The notes under the pieces are model-generated. The model ran no database searches. It saw only the letters and a list, made by a program, of their open reading frames with translations, and was not told the origin of the DNA. A DNA stretch of 64,000 nucleotides from Erpobdella octoculata (taxonomy: Eukaryota > Annelida > Clitellata > Hirudinida > Erpobdellidae), in NCBI GenBank assembly GCA_963978895.1, contig OZ022241.1:6253995-6317994 (forward strand), read 5' to 3'. Numbering within the stretch: position 1 is the first letter of the stretch; the number at the start of each line of letters is the position of its first letter. Below, piece by piece: positions 29,946-41,353 of this stretch. A program made the translations under genes and the position numbers.

Positions 29946-31866
29946 ATTTTAACCCTAAATAAAATCCTAGCCCGAATGTCACACATCCGGCCGTTAAAGT
30001 AAAAGATTACCCCAATTTATATATTAATTAAATGATAAACTCGCCTTTGTTTCCAAGTAGTTTATGGAGCGATACAACGTTATATTTAATACGCAGTTAC
30101 CGAACTAGTAAAATACGCCAATACGTCCAATTGTGATACAACAAAGATTTTTATACTGTTTCAATCACGTGATCTACGTCATGTTTTTTTCATAGAAAAC
30201 TATTTATATATCTATGTAGAATAGATTTATTTAATATTTATGGCGATGATGTAGACAGCAAAAATATCTCGAATGTAATTTGGTAGAAATGACTTATGTA
30301 CTCCTTCGAATAAAATAATTTTAAAAATACAAATGTTTAAATGTCATTACGTATTGTCAGAATTAGCCCAAAATCAATTTGCTTATAATATTTTTGAGCA
30401 ACTAAAACATCAAAGTGTGTTTTTGCCTGTTTTTTCAATGCAAATTCTGGCCACTTTATTGCCAATTTAATGTAATTATTTATTACTTCATTTGATTCAT
30501 TATAAAAATACTGATGTGTGGCATTATTTATTTAACTTGCTCTGACTAAGTCTAAGCTGGATGAATGTGTCATTAAAACATGAATCAGTTTTTCAAATGA
30601 GTTCCCAAACAAATTGGCTATTGAGCCAATATAAAAAGTTCCCAAAACCACCACCACAAAAAACAACTAATAAATGGCAGCATAATGAATTAAAAAACAC
30701 AAGCATAATTTAATTTAATTACTACTATTAAGCACAAAGGTTTACTAGAGACAAAATGATTTTCCGAAAAAGTTTATCAAATATTTGCATAGTGTTTATC
30801 TTGTTCTATCAACTCGGTCTTCTTCTACTTGCTTTTGTGACTTTAGTTAAAAAGCTGTGTTAATAATATTAATATTCTTAGTCCTATTTTCAAAGAACTA
30901 CTCTTAGTTTGCATCCAATTTTTCTTGAATTAATTCATCTCATTTATTTTCGCTGAAACTGAAATACTTCCTTTTCAGTCAATTTGTAGCCAAGTGTTTT
31001 TGAACTCATTGCCCACCAAGTGCTACATTAAGATAAATTGACTGAACCTTATTGCTATCTATAGTGGTAAGAACTGTTCTAAACAATTTCATAACCTTCA
31101 ATTTTTTTTTATTATTTTCACCCAAACTCTCAGTAACTGAATATCACTATTATGGCATTTCCGACCGAGTTAAACTATTAACTTTCTTTAAACACAACAC
31201 CATACACTTTAAATTACGTATGCAAGTTAGATTTTGACATGTCTCCTCCCTCCCCCTATGCGTACACACACAGCATAAAAATCAACACAACATTATCAAA
31301 ATAGTTAACACAGCCAAAACATCCAGTGCTGAACACTTTCATTTTTTACTAAAAGGTTGTAAACTTCTTCTTAAAAAAATGGTCAGTGATTGGTTTGACC
31401 AGTACCAATTTTTTAATCTTAAAAGAAGAGGGTAGTCTAATATATAATTTGGCAGGTGTTTGTTTACATCATATATAAAATTATATACATTAACTTGTAT
31501 TAATTTATCATTACTAGATTAAATGTAAAATAAACACCAACTGATGGTTTTAAAAATAATAAGAACGGGATACATACAATCTGAACTATTAGAAATTATG
31601 ATATTAATAAAATATGGCAAAACTTATAATGCCACCTATCAAGTCTTTTAATACACCCTCCATGTGTACATAATATATGGATGATCCCATGCGGCTTCAT
31701 TAACTGAACCTGGAGTGAACATGTTTACACTTAGTTACTGTGAACCCTCATAATTGCTGACCCTATTCTGAAAACCATTACTGATCACATCACAGGTTTT
31801 CTAACAAATGTTATGCTCCCCTACCAAAACATTTTCACATAAAGTCTACACATCTATTAAGTCAGT
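29946..31866. other. Intergenic, nothing recognised
   Basis: AT-rich. The right flank of the Merlin element carries CCAAGGGAACCTTTACCC and GAATGTCACACATCCGG, perhaps part of a relative of the inner repeat. No host gene is visible until the RPL9 3' end. Confidence 0.4.
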
Positions 31867-31872
31867 TTTATT
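31867..31872 (-). terminator. Polyadenylation signal of RPL9
   Basis: AATAAA on the minus strand 28 bases after the RPL9 stop codon. Confidence 0.75.
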
Positions 31873-31899
31873 TGACATAATTATTTATAAGTGGTTCTT

Positions 31900-32981
31900 T
31901 TAATCCTGAACAATATGTCCTTTCTCACTGACGTAGATACCATCCAAGAACTTTCTAATGTCCTTGTTCTTTACCTTTGTACTTTGTTGGATGAGGGCAG
32001 CTGCAAATGATAAAAATTCAAGAGTTAATATTTCTTGCAGAAACCTATGTATAAAATAGTATATTAAGAATTACAAAATTATTTGTCAGGCAGTAGCACT
32101 AAAAATAGGAATTAGATTCCCACTCATTTGTAACAACCACATGATATAATGTTGCACAACAAGGAAGGTTCAGAATGCTGGTTAGTTCGCATTCCAAACG
32201 GCAAAGTGTGCTGTCAAGTAAAATTGATTTTAAAATACAGAACTACTTAATTGCACTTTCCCTAATTTTCCGAATAAAGAAACAAAATTTAGATTCTCGC
32301 ATTGATTGCCTCACCTGATCTGGAGACAAGTTCGATGTCATTTCCATCAAGAATGAACTCGTCTTTAGCGTCTTTGGAGGCGATACAGGTGACGCCTGAA
32401 AGCATCTTGACTTGCCTGCTGAACTTTTCGCCTAAGAAGTTCCTGATTTCCACAAGGGTGTTGGCCTCAGAGATCGCAACGTTGATCGGGAAGTGGGCAT
32501 AGACGCTTCTCATGCGGTATCTATACCCCTACAGAATAAAATATCAACACATCATACTCCGATGTTTACAATAATTAATTATTAAAATAAGTGCACTCAC
32601 CTTGGTGACTCCCTTGATCATGTTTTCAATGTGAGAGCAAACAGTCTTGACAGCAGCAAGCTCTTTTCGGTTTCCAAACCATTTCTCTACCATGATTTTA
32701 TCGGCAGCGACTTTCTTGATGTCGATGGCCATGTGGGTGAAGTCCTTCCTAAGGACGCCTCGAGCTCCCCTGACGACTACCTTTCTACTTTTTACGGTGA
32801 TTGTGACTATAAAGACATGCAAAAAAAATATTTTTATAACGTGCCATCTAAAATTGACGCTACAAGTAATAGTGAAATAAGCACGTTGTATCGATCTGAT
32901 GGATGAAATATAGCAAAATATCGTCATTTACTAACCTCCATCGGGAATTTTAACCGTTTGATTCTGGTTGATGGTCTTCAT
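31900..32981 (-). CDS. RPL9: 60S ribosomal protein L9 (uL6)
   Basis: Four exons, 32936-32981, 32601-32806, 32315-32528 and 31900-32000, give a 188-residue protein with all borders GT/AG and phases in register. It is a large-subunit ribosomal protein of the uL6 family, binding 28S rRNA near the sarcin-ricin loop and stalk base. The N-terminus is [18 protein letters not shown]. Conserved stretches follow: [89 protein letters not shown]. Length and order match animal RPL9. Introns are short (72-314 bases), typical of a highly expressed ribosomal gene. A small third-party ORF on the opposite strand is a shadow. Confidence 0.97.
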
Positions 32982-33553
32982 TTTGTCCTATAAAATTATG
33001 TGTGGCTAATTTAATCAGTTAACTCCATATTTGATGGAGTGAACGATAAATGGTAAATTTTGCGAAAAATCGATTTAATAAAAAGCATTTTTATAAAAAT
33101 GTGGCATATAAATCCCTAAAAACTTTAAATTTACGTTTTATAAAACAGGATTAAATACCTTAAGATACCGGCAAGACTACCGATTGTTAACCACCCAAAG
33201 GAAAAGGAACGAAAAAGATATTCTTTAACTAAGTTGTTTATATCGTAAGTAAAACAAGTTTAGAATATATAACTCAGTATAAAATTACAAAATTGCTATT
33301 ACAATTATAATTAACATTGTATTAAATAAAATTAATTTATTAAATTATTACATATTATTTTCTGAGTTACATCGGCAAATATTGCCTGTTTTGTACATTT
33401 TTTCGTTACGTAATTTTATTTAGTTCTTTATTTAAATTTAGTTAATTGATTGTGTTTTATTTTATCAAATTATTTAAAAAAAACTTTTCACTCAATAAAA
33501 TCCTTTTGCTCTAAAGTTGTAGGTATACAAAACTGGGAAAATAAGTAGTTAAC
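32982..33553. other. RPL9 upstream region
   Basis: Probable promoter and 5' UTR of RPL9 (minus). No TATA box or clear pyrimidine-tract start is evident; a further noncoding exon may exist. AT-rich, no ORF. Confidence 0.4.
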
Positions 33554-33561
33554 ATTCAAGT

Positions 33562-34239
33562 CATCGGCGCCGGAACCGGGGGACCAGGGGGAACAGTGCC
33601 CTCCACATTCAAAAGTGGAGGGGCAAAACGCCATTTTGGCATCTTCACTTTTTGTAAAATACCAATATTATTTTATAACGAGAGACTCGTCGAGAGTCTC
33701 ACAATTATTGATATGTTCAATAAAAATGAAACTTCAAGAACTTTATTGTAACAAGTAGACAAATTATTGAAATTGTATTTGGTTTTTCCAATATCAAATG
33801 CAACATCAGAAAGAAGTTTTTCGGCATTGCGTCGAATTAAAACCTATTTGCGGTCAACAATGACCCAAACTAGATTAAACCATGTCAAGTTTTTAACTGT
33901 ACATTAAGAAAAAACAGATAATCTAAACTTGCTGGAAATTTGTAAATCTTTTTGCATGCTAAATACAGAAGAAGTAATTTCTTTGGCAAATGGTATTTAA
34001 AGTTGCAATTTGTAGTTAACTTTTGTAAATGGTAGTTACCTTGGACTTTGTTAAGATGGTAACACTATAGACTGTCAATCATTTTTTTTCTTTTTATTTT
34101 AGAAAAATTTTTTTTTTTAAATCAATGATTTCAGATTTAGATGCATTTCATCATAAATTTTATAAAACCCGCCTACGGGCATTTAAAAACCCCAAAAATA
34201 TTTTGGCCTCCCCACTTTCAAAACATTCCGGCGCCCCTG
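33562..34239 (+). mobile_element. Deleted hAT transposon with 8-bp target duplications
   Basis: The ends CATCGGCGCCGGAA and TTCCGGCGCCCCTG are imperfect inverted repeats. Both flanks carry ATTCAAGT (33554-33561 and 34240-34247), an 8-bp duplication as expected for hAT. The interior retains the C-terminal part of a hAT transposase. Confidence 0.88.
33780..34010 (+). pseudogene. hAT transposase C-terminal dimerisation domain remnant
   Basis: Translation reads SNATSERSFSALRRIKTYLRS, TMTQTRLNHVKFLTVH, stop, then EKTDNLNLLEICKSF and NTEEVISLANG. The NATSERSFSALRRIKT phrase is diagnostic of the hAT C-terminal dimerisation domain (ZMYM/TTF-type hAT proteins). The rest of the transposase is gone and one stop interrupts it. 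Confidence 0.85.
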
Positions 34240-34289
34240 ATTCAAGTTGATGACAATAAACACAGTAAAAACATATCAGCTTCAAGATA

Positions 34290-34440
34290 TTTTCAGACGG
34301 CAAATAAAAAAAAGTACAGTCATGAAAAAGGAATTTAAAAAAATCAGAATAAAAGACCTTCAATTTAAGCAAAAGTTTTTCAGCAGCAGAGTGGTCAATG
34401 ACTGGAACCAGATGAGTGAAACAGTTTTTTTTTTTTTTTT
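34290..34440 (+). mobile_element. LINE 3' end fragment
   Basis: The frame reads RIKDLQFKQKFFSSRVVNDW then NQMSETV, which matches the C-terminal FFSxRVVNDWNxLP motif of CR1-like ORF2 proteins, followed by a run of T. The hAT element at 33562-34239 lies directly upstream and may have landed in it. Confidence 0.6.
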
Positions 34441-34449
34441 AGAATCGAT

Positions 34450-34880
34450 CTACTTCAGACCTTTGAACCAGAAAAAAATGACTCCCGAATGTTCTAATAA
34501 TACAAACCTTCCTCCTAATAAAGTGGAGGGGTTAGTCAATTTTCAAGAACTTTAACAACTTTTGTTAACAATTTTTTACTTTTTTTCGAATATTTCCAGA
34601 CCGTTTTGTTTGAAGTTCCAGCCCGTTTTGCCCAAATTTTTAGGACTTTCAGTTTGAATCTGCTGGGGGCAATCGTCCTCCAGCCCAGTCGGCTCGTACG
34701 CCTATGTCCCCCATTCAAAAATTCTTGGCTAAGCACCTGCTCCTTAAATGACGTCTCTATTCTAAAACACTTTTTACTTTGTTATATTATGTCTTATGTC
34801 AAGGTAGTGTTCACCAAGTGCCTCTATAAACGTCAGTTAGAGTAGCGTGGACCAAAACCGAGCCACGCCTTCTAGTTCTT
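34450..34880. other. Repeat-like sequence, no gene
   Basis: Contains CCAGCCCGTTTTGCCC and CGTCCTCCAGCCCAG pieces that look like element sequence, but I cannot delimit or classify it. Confidence 0.35.
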
Positions 34881-35095
34881 TCCCGTAATTTTTTTTTAAA
34901 TAGTTTATAGTCCTTTACACCAGGTGTTTTAAGACTCTAATGGCTGTATGTAGGAAGCACTTAAGTACTTCCTGTCATGGATCAGAATTTGAACCTTTTT
35001 ACATTTCCCTCCTCCTTTCCCCAGGCTTGGGACTCGCTCGCAATTAACGAGGCGGAGTTGTCTTCTTTCACATAAGTTCGAAAACGGTTTAAATA
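34880..35095 (-). repeat. Dispersed repeat family C, inverted copy
   Basis: The reverse complement of the family C order: TAGTTTATAGTCCTTTACAC, CAGGTGTTTTAAGACT, TGTATGTAGGAAGCAC, TACTTCCTGTCATGGATCAG, CAGGCTTGGGACTCG, GAGGCGGAGTTGT. It is about 85 percent like 13160-13330 by eye. Confidence 0.75.
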
Positions 35096-35422
35096 GTTAT
35101 GTGACCTTTCAGGGATCCTACTCATGGTTTTTTTGGAGAAGAGAGGGAGAGTAGGATGTGGGCTGCAAACAGAAACTACCCCGAAATTTAACGACTTATT
35201 ATGCTCAAAGTGAATGGAGTATATTTCAAATTCTATAGAGCTGGTTTAATAACTTCAGAGACTTTCAAGTTTCTTTTTATTAGCAAATGACAGAAATATG
35301 ACTATTAACAAATGGCAAGAATGAACGACTGGGCAATGAACTGTAATTGCAATTGCATTAAAACACAGCAAACAAAGATAAATGAATAAATTGGTAAAAG
35401 AATAAATAGAAAAAAATTATGA

Positions 35423-38400
35423 CTAAAAACAGTACAAGCCATTAAGCAGCTTAAAAGCCATCTCTACGACATTTTGCTGAGCTGAATCGTGGAAGCAGAC
35501 GTACAACTCAGATTTCTTGCTGTTGTTGTTTCTCCCACTGTCAGAAGAATCCAACAATCGCCTAAAATTGTTGGTGTTATAATTAAATTACTTATTATTT
35601 ATAATTAATGAGTTAAACAACACTTAAAATTATGTAAATGAAAGTGATTCTGTATATATCTCCTTTTTAAGCTGCTTCAGTGTTTCCAAGAAATCAGCAA
35701 AATACTTGAATATCATGACACTAGCTAAAAATTTGAGCAATACGACATAAACCCAAAACAATACATATAGACAAAAAGTGTGTTTGTGATACATTTTGCA
35801 ATGATCAGAAAAGTTTATCCTAATATCTGGCAGCAACACAATGGATCCAATATGCAAATCGTTTATGAATAAAGATTTGCCAAAAAATGTATTGCTTTTT
35901 CTTAAAAATAACGGGAATGCGACCGGGAGCAGGAGAGCAAGCAGGGAAGGAAATGGGAGCAAGAGAAAAACAATAGAAAAACCTCTAAAAACCCCAGACA
36001 ACGCCGGGTACCTCGCTAGTGTTATATAATTTTATAGACATCAAAGGCTTTTTAATTAAAAAAAAATAATTTGTGAGTTTTTCTTAAGAAAACAGCAACA
36101 TTAACAGTTGATGATCAAACATTTAGTATATGATTCCCCAGCAGGTAAAAGTGATCATTGTGTGTTAAATTTCTCCTCTATTAGAAATTTGTATAAATCA
36201 AAAACCATTAACAATATATCCAAATTTGATTTTAACAGTGGAAAATATAATTTGATGAACGATTATTTGATTGAGAATCTGTACTGTGATGAGTCGGAAA
36301 TAAATAACAATGTTGCAAGTAAAGACTTGGTTAACAATATGTGGCATTACTTTTGTCAAGTAATGAATGAAGCTATTAGGAATTATATTCCTGTCATTGA
36401 TACTGATAGAATTTTAAGATTTAAGTGCCATAAAAGGAAATTACCTAAAAATGTGGTTGAGCAATGCAGGACAAAAAATAAACTATGGAAAAAGTTTATC
36501 CGAACTAGAGGTAATAATATTTTTGCAGAATTTAAAAATATCAGAAACAAATTAAGGAAATCAATAAAATTAAAGAAGCAGAGACACTGAAATTGGCCAA
36601 AAAAATTAAGACCAATCCTAAGGTTTTTTGGCAACATATAAATAAAAACAGAAACTGTCAAGCTAAGTTAGAATATATGATAAAAACTGATACAAACGGG
36701 TCTGCAACAACTCTAACTGGTGACGTTGATATGGCAAATTGTTTAGCTGAATTTTTAAAAGCGTTTATATAAGCAATGATAGTCTAGAAATAAGTCCCAC
36801 AATTAACAATAATATTATTGTCCACATAATGGAGGAAGTAATAATAAACAAATACGCGGTGGAAAATAAAATTAATAAATTAAGTAAATACAAATCTGCA
36901 GGACCAGATAATATATTTTCGAGGGTTCTGATAGAATGTAAAAATTCTATTTCTAGCTATTTAAGCAATTTATACAACAAATCACTGTAAGCTCAAATGG
37001 TCCCTGATGATTGGAAGTATACCATCATTACCCCAGTTTATAAGAAAGGTGATAAAAATACTGCAAGTAATTATAGGCCAGTCTCTTTAAGCTGTATCTG
37101 CTGTAAACTGTTAGAATCATTGATTAAGGATGAATTAATAATACATTTTGATAGAAATAATAATAATAATAATAATGATGAATTTATATAGCGCCAGATA
37201 AGTCAGAGGCGCTTACGAAGGTTCCTTTGGATTAATTGATAAGCTTCTAGATTATAGGCATTACGGCTATACGAGAGGAAAGTCAACAACAATTCAGTTG
37301 TTCAAATTGATGGATATGTGGAGCAGTGCAATAGATAAAGGGGAAACAATAGACATGGTATATACGGATTTTGAAAAAGCGTTTGATCGTGTATCTCATG
37401 CAAAGTTAATTGATAAACTAGAAAATTATGGCGTCAATGGAGGCTTAATTAGTTGGATTAAAGATTATTTAACAAATAGAACAAGTAGTGTTAGGGTTAA
37501 TAATATCACATCTAATAGATTTAAAGTTACAAGTGGGGTACCTTGAGGTAGTGTTTTAGGGCCATTACTTTACATAATTTATGTCAATGATATGTTTGAA
37601 ATAGTTAAGAATAACTCGGCGGAGCTGTTTATGTACGCTGACAACGCCAAAATATTTAAAACTATGAAAAGCAGTGATGATCGATTGATATTGCAGAGCT
37701 GTTTGAAATCATTAGGAGATTGGAGTAAAAAATGGGAAATTAAGCTAAATGCTGGTAAATGTGTTGCGGTGAGATATGGACGCCAGTTAGAAGATCGTCG
37801 GTTATATAATATAGAAGGAGTGGAACTTAATTTTCTTGACAAAATAAAAGATTTAGGAGTTACATTCCAGAGTTCACTAACATTTGTAGATCACATTTAT
37901 GAAGTAATTAAAAAATGTTTTTCACTGTTAGGTTTAATTTCACGAAATTTTAAAGATTTGAAAAAAGATTCTTTTATATTGATTTATAAAGCTTTGGTTA
38001 GATCCAGATTGGAGTATGCAGTCAGTGTGTGGTCACCATGGAAGAAAAAAGACATAGAAGCCATTGAAAGAGTCCAGAAGAGAGCAACAAAAATGATCAA
38101 TAGTAAGTAAGTAAGTAAGTAAATCTTTATTAACCAGCCTGACAATGACGCACAGCGGTTTACATTTAAATAATAATACAAAAAATAAGAATTAAATAAA
38201 AATGAATACAATCGACAATCTAAAGTTAAAGACTTAAATTAAAAATCTAAAAACTTGTTTTTATCAGAGATTTAAAATAGAGTTCGGCATTGTTTAAGTT
38301 ATTTTGAGTTATTTTGAGTGCAGCGATCTATAGATAAAAGTTTTTCTAAGTAAGGAATCGGCATGCGGAATAACTCTGTCGTGAGCTCGAGGACGAAGGT

Positions 38401-41254
38401 GATATTCCAATTTCTTGACGTCTGGGAGAAGATGGTGAAGGACGTGAAGGCGGTTAGACAGAACCTGGTTGAACAGGGTTGAATCCGCCACGGCGCATCG
38501 GTGCACAAAATCAGGGCGGTCGGGAGCCAAGAAACCCTGGCGTGTCACCTTCAAGGCATGCAAGGGATTGAAATATGAAGACAGGTTGAGAATTTTGAAG
38601 CTTCCTTGTTTAAAGTACAGAAGACTGAGGGGGGACCTGATCATGCTCTACAACTTTATTCAAGACAAAGAAAGACGTTTGTGTTTTCCTAATATAAAGA
38701 TATCAGAAGAAAGAAGAACAAGAGGTCACAAATTCAAACTGGAAACACAAAGATTCAACGGCAACTGAAGAAAATATTTCTTCCTGACCAGATCTACTGC
38801 AATTTGGAACAACCTCCCTTCGAAAATCATAGAAGCCGAACACGTTAATGAATTTAAAAGACTAATCGACTGTCATTTTGAAATAAGTGATATTATGTAT
38901 AACTAAAAAAAGGATTTTTAATAATTTATACATACATTTATTTATAGAACATATATATGAACAATATTTTATATAATTCTAGATATGGGCATAGAGACTT
39001 ATAGTTTGCGCCCATCATTTCCCTTATGTTTATGTTTATTATAGCTCAAACGCATCACATCTCACATCGAAATCACACACACATTGTGAAATAATATAAC
39101 CGTTGTAATAAATGGAAACATTTACTGAACCAATAATAACATACCCTACAACCCAGTAAGCGACCTGTTGATCTGAAGTTTTGTTGCTTCCAATGTAGTT
39201 GATTCTACTGCAAGTGAACAGTACCCCATGTTCAAGGACTGGTTCGCTGTTAGATGTCTGTTTTAAAAAAATGTTTTGATTTCAGACTTGGTCTTGCAAA
39301 ATAAATTTTAACCACATCTCTAACTCAAACAAATGGGGCTGAGCACAAATTTTCATAAATTATTATATAACAATATATAAATTTATGAATATTCAAAAAT
39401 ATTTATACCTATCTATAGATATACTTTAAAGACAGAAGCACTCACTTGTGATTTTTCAAACAGTTCATGGATGATCACGCAACTCTGGTGAAACTTGTTC
39501 ATGACTTCGACATGAGTCATTGACGAGTGACTTATGACCTGCTGCTGAGGCGGGGTGAGAATGATGTTTTGGCTCGGGTCGATGTAAGCGTAATTGAAAA
39601 CCGCGTTGACTTGTCCGCTGTTCAACCTTAGAGATTTTAGCAATAATTAACTTATCATCATCCTCGTCATCATCATAGCCCCACCTTCTTTATAGCCACC
39701 ATAAAATTTACTTGTCGATCGGTTCAGCTTTGATCTGGAGCTGCTGCGAACTGGCTTTAAGGTAGCTGGACATCGAGTGCAGCTGGAGTTTCTGTTTACC
39801 ACCATGAAAACATCATAACAAAACACTTATAATCGAAGAATATAAACAGAGCACATCACTTCTACTAGTTGAATCATATTTCTAATAATAAATAAACAAC
39901 AATACTTTCTAATAAAACATTTTTCATAATTCCAGAACCTCTCTTTCTAAACAACAAGTATTACATGCGAACAAAATCACAAGAAACAACAACAATGATG
40001 AGTGAAAGGAAACAAGCAACAACAACAACATCTGATGACAATACAACTAATAATAATAACACAACAACAACAACAACAAATACTAACAGAAGCAGAGAAG
40101 GAGGGTACCATGCCAGCAGAGCTGCCACTAGAACGTCTATTTCTTCTTTCTCTTCCGAATTCGCTCATGTCATCGTCTTCATCTTCGTCGAAGTTACTTG
40201 CCTTCTCAAACTGGGCTTTCAGATACAATGTGCTGTCTGATACGTCATTTATAACAAATGTTCAAACAATGCAAAAATAAATTATTTAAAAAACGCTGAA
40301 TCAGGTGAGTATTTCAAAACTCCTAGTGCGGCTGTTTTTCTCGATGGCTCCCAAAAAATATTTTTAATTGTTAAGTTTTGGCCTCGTGTGGTAGTATTAT
40401 AATCATACAAGACTATGATTGTTGTGTTTACATAATTAAACTTTCAACAGAACTACTTTTTTGGCGGAATAATAAATTTAAAAAAAATACAAAAACCCTT
40501 CTCACTGACCAGACATCTGCCTCTTTAAAAATGACTTTTCACCAGCAGTGGGAGTCGCTTGCAATTTTTCAATATTTTGATTGGTGGAATAAATTACTTT
40601 CTGTTCTTCTTTGTTTCTCTTGAAAAATTTCTTCAGTCGTTCCGTCAACTTTGAACTCGGTTTTTTTAGAAACCACTCGGCAGAAGCCAAGTGAGGTTGT
40701 GCTCCTTCTCTGAGACTTTTAATCATTTAATCATAATAAAAATAATTTATTTTTAATAAATAAAAAATGAATATAGATTTTATTAATATTTTCAACCTTA
40801 TTTGTTATCTTCTTCGATAACTTCAATTATTATAATGAATTATAACTTGAGTAAAAATAAAATTTAAACTCATTTTGAGCAACTTTAAAAAAATGTCTCA
40901 ATTTTTTACTTCGACTAAAACACAAAAATTGAATCTCTTCGTAATAGCAAGGAATCATCAGTTTCTCCAACTAACCAGTAATCAAGGAATCATCAATTTC
41001 TCCAACTAACCAGTAATCAATGGCATCAATCGTCCCAGTGAGACTCAACTGGGACAGAGTGAACTTCATTTGATTGAGGAGGAACAGATCAACTGTTGGG
41101 TTTTGACCAATCAGATCAGAAGATTTTTCATTGCATCCGAGAATCGTGACCAATACTGAGTTGTACTGGGGAGTAGAAAATAATATTTGATTCATAAATA
41201 TGGCAATAGATATTTTATTTTTAAAATATCTAATATAAAATAATAATAATATTA

Positions 41255-41353
<99 letters not shown>

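Larger units (their letters stand above)
36081..38910 (+). mobile_element. Degraded CR1-like LINE, interrupted by two insertions
   Basis: 5'-truncated ORF2 in the last INTU intron, opposite to INTU. The endonuclease tail SPAGKSDHCVLNF opens at 36108; then KTNPKVFWQHINKN, YRPVSLSCICCK, TDFEKAFDRVSHAKL, GVP-stop-GSVLGPLLY, MYADNAKIF, KDLGVTFQSSLTF, RSRLEYAVSVWSPW and ERVQKRATKMI. The catalytic YADD box is YADN, and stops and frameshifts are present. Two later insertions split it: an AAT-tailed fragment at 37155-37222 and a minus-strand LINE end at 38101-38520. It resumes at 38540 with LKYEDRLRILKLPCLKYRRLR and FFLTRSTAIWNNLPSK and ends near 38905. Confidence 0.88.

Noticed and set aside
35630..36001. 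A hydrophobic minus-strand frame in the last INTU intron
   Set aside because: No homology to INTU; the phase-compatible junction from 39145 to 35561 skips it, and both strands are equally open here.
36108..36590. A 160-residue host gene
   Set aside because: SPAGKSDHCVLNF and the following Lys-rich linker are the endonuclease end of a LINE that continues into reverse transcriptase motifs.
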